From the NCBI GenBank assembly GCA_022575985.1, contig JAKSXM010000272.1:2728001-2792000 (forward strand): DNA of 64,000 nt, in the 5' to 3' direction. Below the pieces are notes generated by a model. It was not told the origin of the DNA. It searched no databases and worked only from the letters and a program-made list of their open reading frames with translations. The DNA comes from Anagrus nilaparvatae (Eukaryota; Arthropoda; Insecta; Hymenoptera; Mymaridae). The position numbers and the translations under genes were made by a program. Shown here piece after piece: positions 58,433-64,000 of this stretch. Within the stretch, counting starts at the first letter, position 1. Each line of letters starts with the position of its first letter.

Positions 58433-60148
58433 CCCGTACAAAGCCACTGTATACAGTCGTGTATACAGTAACTGTATACAGCCCTGTATACAGTTTTTCG
58501 CGGAATACAGACACTGTATACAGAAATTTTTTTTTTTTTTCTTTTTTTTAACAAAACATTAAATAGCACATAAGAAATGGGCCTTACGTATGGTCAGGGG
58601 AATTATTTGCTACTCAACTGTACAAATTAACCCTATTGGGCCCAATCGGGAAAAAATTAAATCCTGATGTATAAATAGAACCCCAAGGATGAAAATGGAC
58701 TATAGGGGTAAAAAATGGGTCCATCATGACAAAATAAATACTAACGTATAAAATCAGATGTCCAGGGTCCCATTGGGCTCAACTGGGTAAAAATGAAATC
58801 ATGATGTATAAATTGATTCCTAGGCACCAACATGGACTGCTGGCGTAAAAAATGGGTCGAAAATGATAAAATAAATACCAACAGATATTTAAAATAGACT
58901 ATTGGGGTAAAAAATAGGTAGAGAATAATAAAATAAACAACAATGGATAAAATCGGCTATCCAGGTGCCTATTGGCCCAACCGGGTAAAAATGAAATCCT
59001 GATGTTCAAATTGATCCCCAGGGATAAAAAAAGACTCTAGTGATAAAAAATGGGTCTAGAATTATAAAATAATTACATAAAAATCAGCCATCCAGGGACC
59101 TATTAGGCCTGATCGGTCAAAAATGAGATTCTGTTCTACAAATTGATCCAACATAAGAATCAAACTTTTATTTTATCCCAAAAGCTACGTTTTACAATTT
59201 CACCAGAGATAGCCGATTTTACATGGTAGTATTTATTCTATTATGCTGAACCCGTTTTTTACCCTTACAGTCCATTTTGATCGCTGGGGATCAATTTGTA
59301 TATTAATAATTCATTTTTACCAGGTTAGGCCCAATAGGCCCCTGAACGCTAACTTTATAAGTTGATATTTAATTCACCATTCTCGACCCATTTTTACCAC
59401 TGCAGTCCATTTATATCCCTGGGGATCAATTTGAATAACAGGATTTAATTTTTACCCGATTGGGCCCAATAGGCACCTGGATGGCCGAATTTTGTCTGTT
59501 GGTATTTATTTTATCATTCTTGACTCATTTTTACCCCTATAGTCCATTTTTATCCATGGCAATCAATTTGAATATCACTATTTCTTTTTTAACCGGTTGG
59601 GCCAAATAGGCCTCTAGATAGCTGAATTTATCATGTTGAACTGATTTTTTACCTCTATAGTCGATTTTCGTCCGTGGAGATCAATTTATAAATCAGGATG
59701 TCGTTAGGCCCAACAGGTCCTTGTATGGCTGGTTCTATCCGTTGGTATTTATTTTATCATGCTGGATCCATTTTTACGACTACAATCAATTTTTATCCCT
59801 CAAGATCAATTTGTACATCAATATCTCATTTTTTCCGGATTGGGCCCAATGGGCCCCGGTATAGCTGATTCTATCCGTCGGATTTTATTTTGACATTCTC
59901 GACCCATTTTTTACCCTATCAGTCCATTTTCGACCCTAATCAATTTAAACATCATTATTTCTTTTTTACCAGATAGGGCTCAATGGGTCCCTGGATAACC
60001 GAATTTATCTGGTAGTATTTATCTAATGTTTTGTTAAAAAAAATTAAAAAAAAATTTCTGTATACAGTGTTTGTATTCCGCGAAAAACTGTATACAGGGC
60101 TGTATACAGTTACTGTATATACGACTGTATACAGTGGCTTTGTACGGG
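58433..60148. mobile_element. 1.7-kb CCC...GGG element with opposed minisatellite (piggyBac-like ends)
   Basis: Inverted ends start CCCGTACAAAGCCACTGTAT and contain four or five TGTATACAG palindromes; they are ~120 bp long. TTAA follows the right end (60149-60152), but the left flank reads GATTT, so the TTAA duplication is not intact. Inside, a ~145-bp unit ('gggcccaat.ggg', 'atggactataggggtaaaaa', 'gacaaaataaatac') runs three or four times forward, then about six times reversed, with the axis near 59150. No transposase. Confidence 0.65.
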
Positions 60149-61736
60149 TTAAGCCTGAGCAGAAACTGTAAGTTATATAACCATAAAACCGGTTTCATTT
60201 AGGACATTTAAACATGTTATGTGAAAAAATAAAATTTTTTTGAAACAAATTCGAAATTGGGGATCAATATGGCGGACACGAAAAACTAAATTTTGTTATT
60301 TTTTGGTCAAAATTTGTTTACTAAAATTTGGATATTTTTGGGATGCTCATTACGAATATCTATCTATTTTTCAAAAACTCAAAATGGCGGATCTAATGTG
60401 GCTACTGAAAAATGCGAAATTTCGAGATTTTTGACGATTTTGAGCCTGATAAGAAACTGTAAATAGTATAACTGTAAAACCGGTTTTATTTAGGGCATTT
60501 AAACATGTTATATGAAAAAATGAAAATTTTTTTATTTTAATTCAAAATGGCAGATCAATATGGCGGACACAGCAGAAACTTATAGTTTCTTCTCAAGCTC
60601 GCCATTTTGAGTTTTTGAAAAATAGATAGATATTCGTAATGAGCATCCCAAAAATACCCTGTACACGAATTTTGACCAAAAAATAACGAAATTTAGTTTT
60701 TTGTGTCCGCCATATTGATCCCCCATTTTGAATTTTTTTCAAAAAAATTTTATTTTTTTAAAATAACATGTTTCAATGCCCTAAATGAAACCGGTTTTAT
60801 GGTTATATAACTTACAATTTTTGCTCAGGCTCAAAATCGTCAAAAATCTCGCAATTTCGAGTTTTTCAACGGCCATATTGGTTCCGCCATTTAAAATTTT
60901 TGAAAAATAAATATATATTCGTAATGAAAACCCAAAAAATACCATTCACACAAATTTTTATCAAAAAATATCAAAATTTAATTTTTTCTGACCACCATAT
61001 TGGTCCGCCATTTTAAAATTTGTTTTTGTTTTATTGTACTAATTTGAGTCAAATGCCCTAAATGGAATAGGTTTTACAGCTCTGTCAAATGCAGTTTCTT
61101 CTTAGGATTTAATGGGTTAATCGTGTAGGGGCAAAGAAACGCGTTTTTTTAGTTTTGAAGGGATGGGGATGAGCTCCCCCTCCAGGACAAGACTGACATC
61201 GTTAACAAATAATTTTCTTTGCCTTTTTAGTCCAATTTGAAAAAATGAAGGGCAGGTATAATTTTTTAATTTCAAAAAAATTGATTTTTCGAAAATGTAA
61301 AATCAATTTTTGGGCCCTTAAGGTGGTCTTAAGTGGTCATAAGGGTCTAAAAACAATAATTAATGAAATATATTTTAGTTAAAACGTAAAAATATTTGCT
61401 CAAAAAGATTAAGGGAGGTTCCAAAACGAATTTTTGCAATTCTATTGCATTTTAATCGTAAAGAGACAAAAAAACGCGTTTTTTGAGTTTTGAAGGTGTG
61501 GAAATGAGCTCCTCCTCCAGGACAAGACTGATATCAGTAAAATAAACTTTTTTTCACCTTTTTAGGTCAATTTAAAGAAATTAAACGCAGGCTATTTTTT
61601 TTATGCTCAAAAATGCAATTTTTCGAAAATTAAAAATAAATTTTCAGGGTCTTAAAATGGTCTTAAGGGTCTAAAACCAATGAAGGTTGAAAATACATTA
61701 TGTGCCCTTTTTTTCTACGCAATTTTCAGATTAATA

Positions 61737-63091
61737 CCGTATTGGAGCCAGTTTTCGAACGTATTGGTTTTCGATCAAATACACACAAATTGGCTTTTAT
61801 ATAAAAAAGTATGCATCATTTATCTAAAACTGAGTTTTATTATGAAACTATAAACCCTAAAGAACTGATTTTTACCTTACCGATGTTAAAAAACAATGTA
61901 AATTAATAAAAAAAATAAGAAAAATGCTCTCTTGTACAACCTTAGGAGATTTTCCTCATTCGTGTTTTAAGGATACCTACTCTATGCCGAATACTAAAAA
62001 TGCTTTTTATTACGTTGTGATGCTTTAATAAATAAAAATTTATTTTAAATTGGTATATCGATAATTGATTCCTAACATTTTTACACAAAACAGGTTTTCG
62101 ATATTTTCAATAATATTACACATTTTTTTTATTTAAACGATATTTTTTTAATTATAAAACATTACATTTATCACTATTACATTTTTTATACTATATTTCA
62201 CAACAATTAATAAAGTATTTACTAAATTTTCACATAAAAACACAATTTTAAGTATTTATATACTTATGTATCACTTTGATTTAACACCATAAACTTGCAA
62301 TAAACGCTTCGATTTTAATAAAAAATACGTAGAAACACTTTAAAATTAGAAAAAAATCTTTATTTTAATATTAAAAATGTATAAAAATTATATTTTAACA
62401 CTTTTTTTATAAAATTAATGCTTTTTTTACTTTTAAAAACACAAATAAATAAAGAGGTAAATAAACGCTTGTGTTTATAATAAAGCTGTGCGCCAACTGA
62501 AATAGGTTAAAAGCGGGTTGCATACACACGGCGCAGCATCTATTTTATTTCTTTAGGTTTTAAAAACATTATATCAATTATAATCTTTCGTTAACTAAAA
62601 TTAAAAAGCAAATTTTAATAAATAAATGTTTAAAATACATGATTATACAAGTTCATCTGTTGTGTACTATACTTTATTCTTATTATAGGTATTTTATATT
62701 AAAAAAACAAAAAAAAGAAGTGAAGAGGGAGTTAAGAAATAGGTATAGTTATACCTATAAGAATTCTATTAAAACGCGCACGATTTTAACTTAGTTTTAG
62801 CGATTTTTAAATTATCGAAAATTAATTCGATCAAAATGATACTATTATCAAAAATAGAATTTGCATTATCGAAATTACCTTACTTTGCACACTTGTAATA
62901 AATGTAAAATATAAATTATCCATCAATAAATTTGATATTTTTTTAATTAGAATAATAAAATATAGGATTTCCCTGATCAAATGCAACAATATTTAACTCC
63001 AAATATTAATTTTAAAGTATATTTTTCAACAAATAAAGATACAGCTAGGTATAAGAAAGTGACTTCTGATCGAAAACCAGCTCCTATACGG
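61737..63091. mobile_element. 1355-bp nonautonomous DNA transposon with TA target duplication
   Basis: Inverted ends CCGTATTGGAGCCAGTTTTC and CCGTATAGGAGCTGGTTTTC (22 bp, three mismatches), flanked by TA (61735-61736, 63092-63093). It interrupts the right arm of the palindrome exactly where the left arm reads GAGCTATTAATCTG, so the empty site is preserved in the window. The interior is AT-rich without a frame. TA insertion suggests a Tc1/mariner or pogo-type mobiliser. Confidence 0.85.
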
Positions 63092-63304
63092 TAGCTCAAC
63101 ACAGTGCGGAAAAACAAAAAAAAACGCAAAAAACACGATTTTTAAGGTTTTTTAAGGTTTAAGGGCGCTTAATATGGGCTAGGAAGATAATTCCAATGGC
63201 GATCAGCTAATTTTTATAATATTTTTTGGATACAAATCATTTTTTTGCGATTGGCGAGGGGGGCCAAATTACTATTCTTATCCGGCAATAGCCTTTAAAT
63301 GATT

Positions 63305-63365
63305 TAACATAAAAATAATTACTATTTTTTTTCATTAATAATGATATTAATAAATATCGCTTTTT
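63305..63365. other. short spacer between palindrome and helicase remnant
   Basis: AT-rich; nothing recognised. Confidence 0.4.
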
Positions 63366-64000
63366 AGTTTGTGTAAAAACTTTTGTTTATCCTTAAAAGA
63401 AGCGCATAGTCGAATAGAGTCGTATCTATATTTATTATAATCTTTTATTAAAATTAAATGGTTAATTGATTTAACTCTACTTAATCCTACGTAAGTTATG
63501 CCTAATTGTTTTTCACTGTCTCCTATATGGAGAAATATTTTATGAATAGTCTATCCTTGCGACTTGTTTATTGTTATCGCATAAGATAACATAAGTGGAA
63601 TTAGTGTTCTGCTGCATTGTATTTTATTATGCGTCCATGTTCGTGTTAGTGGAATTATCAGAAACAAATTTTTATATATTTATATATATTTATGGTCCTC
63701 AGTAATTGTCAAATTCTACTATGATTGCTTCTGCTAATTGTGGCGGTGAATCATTGTCAGAATAAATTATTTTTCCGACATGACCTAAAGTAACATTGAT
63801 TAAACCTCCAATAGTCCATAAGTTTGCCCTTAACATTACACGATAATTTTTAGATAAATATAGGATATTTTGTAATCCTGAAGCTCTTTCATCCAAACAA
63901 CTCATGGCTACATTGGGTACATTTGTACCTACAATGCGAGCTACTGCGTTTCCTGTGTTTTTTAAATATTTTTCGTTATTTGCATCTACTTCTGTGCATT
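63366..64000 (-). pseudogene. PIF1/Helitron-type DNA helicase, C-terminal part (runs off the window)
   Basis: From the right edge the frame reads VDANNEKYLKNTGNAVARIV, GLQNILYLSKNYRVMLRANL, WTIGGLINVTLGHVGKIIYS and PPQLAEAIIVEFDNY (to 63699), the 'L....RVML..NLWT..GLVNG..G.V..I' block of PIF1-like helicases. After a shift near 63690 the next frame reads PLTRTWTHNKIQCSRTLIPL, LSYAITINKSQG, a TAG, then FLHIGDSEKQLGITYVGLSR and VKSINHLILIKDYNKYRYD, i.e. helicase motifs V and VI ('A.TI.KSQG.T', 'YV.LSR'). The Walker A/B motifs lie outside the window. Helitron origin is likely in this context, but a stand-alone PIF1-like gene cannot be excluded. Confidence 0.75.

Larger units (their letters stand above)
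57443..63304. repeat. 5.9-kb palindrome containing two nested elements
   Basis: Outer arms start 'ttaaaggctat' (57447) and end at its complement (63300), passing 'tttggcccccctc', 'gcactgtgttgagctatta', 'ggtcttaagggtctaaaac', 'cctccaggacaagactgat' in mirror order. The centre is near 60580. The left side holds an element at 58433-60148, the right side one at 61737-63091. Motifs of the type 'aatatggcggac' recur in the inner third. No coding frame. Confidence 0.85.

Overview
This is AT-rich eukaryotic DNA, almost certainly from an insect or another arthropod. The evidence is the mix of repeats (CR1/Jockey-like and R1-like non-LTR retrotransposons, a BEL/Pao element, a Penelope-like element, Tigger, Ginger-like, Helitron/PIF1-like), GT-AG introns and THAP domains. 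I cannot name the species. No complete host gene is visible. The window is a deep stack of transposable elements, minisatellites and, above all, long inverted repeats.

Layout. 1-7 kb: two broken copies of one non-LTR family (0.1-1.0 and 6.2-7.0 kb), a G-run repeat (1.0-1.4 kb) and an inverted pair (3.6/5.4 kb). 7-10.8 kb: a Penelope-like reverse transcriptase cut in two by a 2.8-kb Tigger element whose 547-residue transposase frame is open. 11.4-22.5 kb: inverted ends carrying THAP-domain exons. They enclose decayed coding sequence, including a fragment I read as glutamine-dependent NAD+ synthetase, and a 0.8-kb foldback with a tRNA-like sequence inserted in an exon-like frame. 22.9 kb: an EGF-like exon candidate. 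24-28.7 kb: a palindrome with 56-bp repeats and a TG...CA insertion. 29.6-33.6 kb: a decayed BEL/Pao element. 36.1-38.7 kb: the longest copy of the first non-LTR family. 39.4-42.4 kb: a GC-richer R1-like element that has lost its endonuclease.

44-63.3 kb is almost wholly palindromic. It holds a foldback with a 'ttggataatgcaag' array and a nested Ginger-like element (44.5-47.8 kb), a 5-kb palindrome with ~115-bp satellites (49-54.5 kb), a 0.9-kb inverted repeat with a THAP exon in each arm (55.06-55.97 kb), and a 5.9-kb palindrome with two further nested elements (57.4-63.3 kb). The window ends in a broken PIF1/Helitron-type helicase.

The parts do not form a pathway. They form an insertion history that can be read from target-site duplications and broken frames. 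The most unusual signals are the two unrelated inverted-repeat elements with THAP exons in both arms, the 11-kb THAP-ended unit around gene fragments, and the clustering of long hairpin-forming loci. All family calls come from reading translations and motifs by eye; no database search was run.
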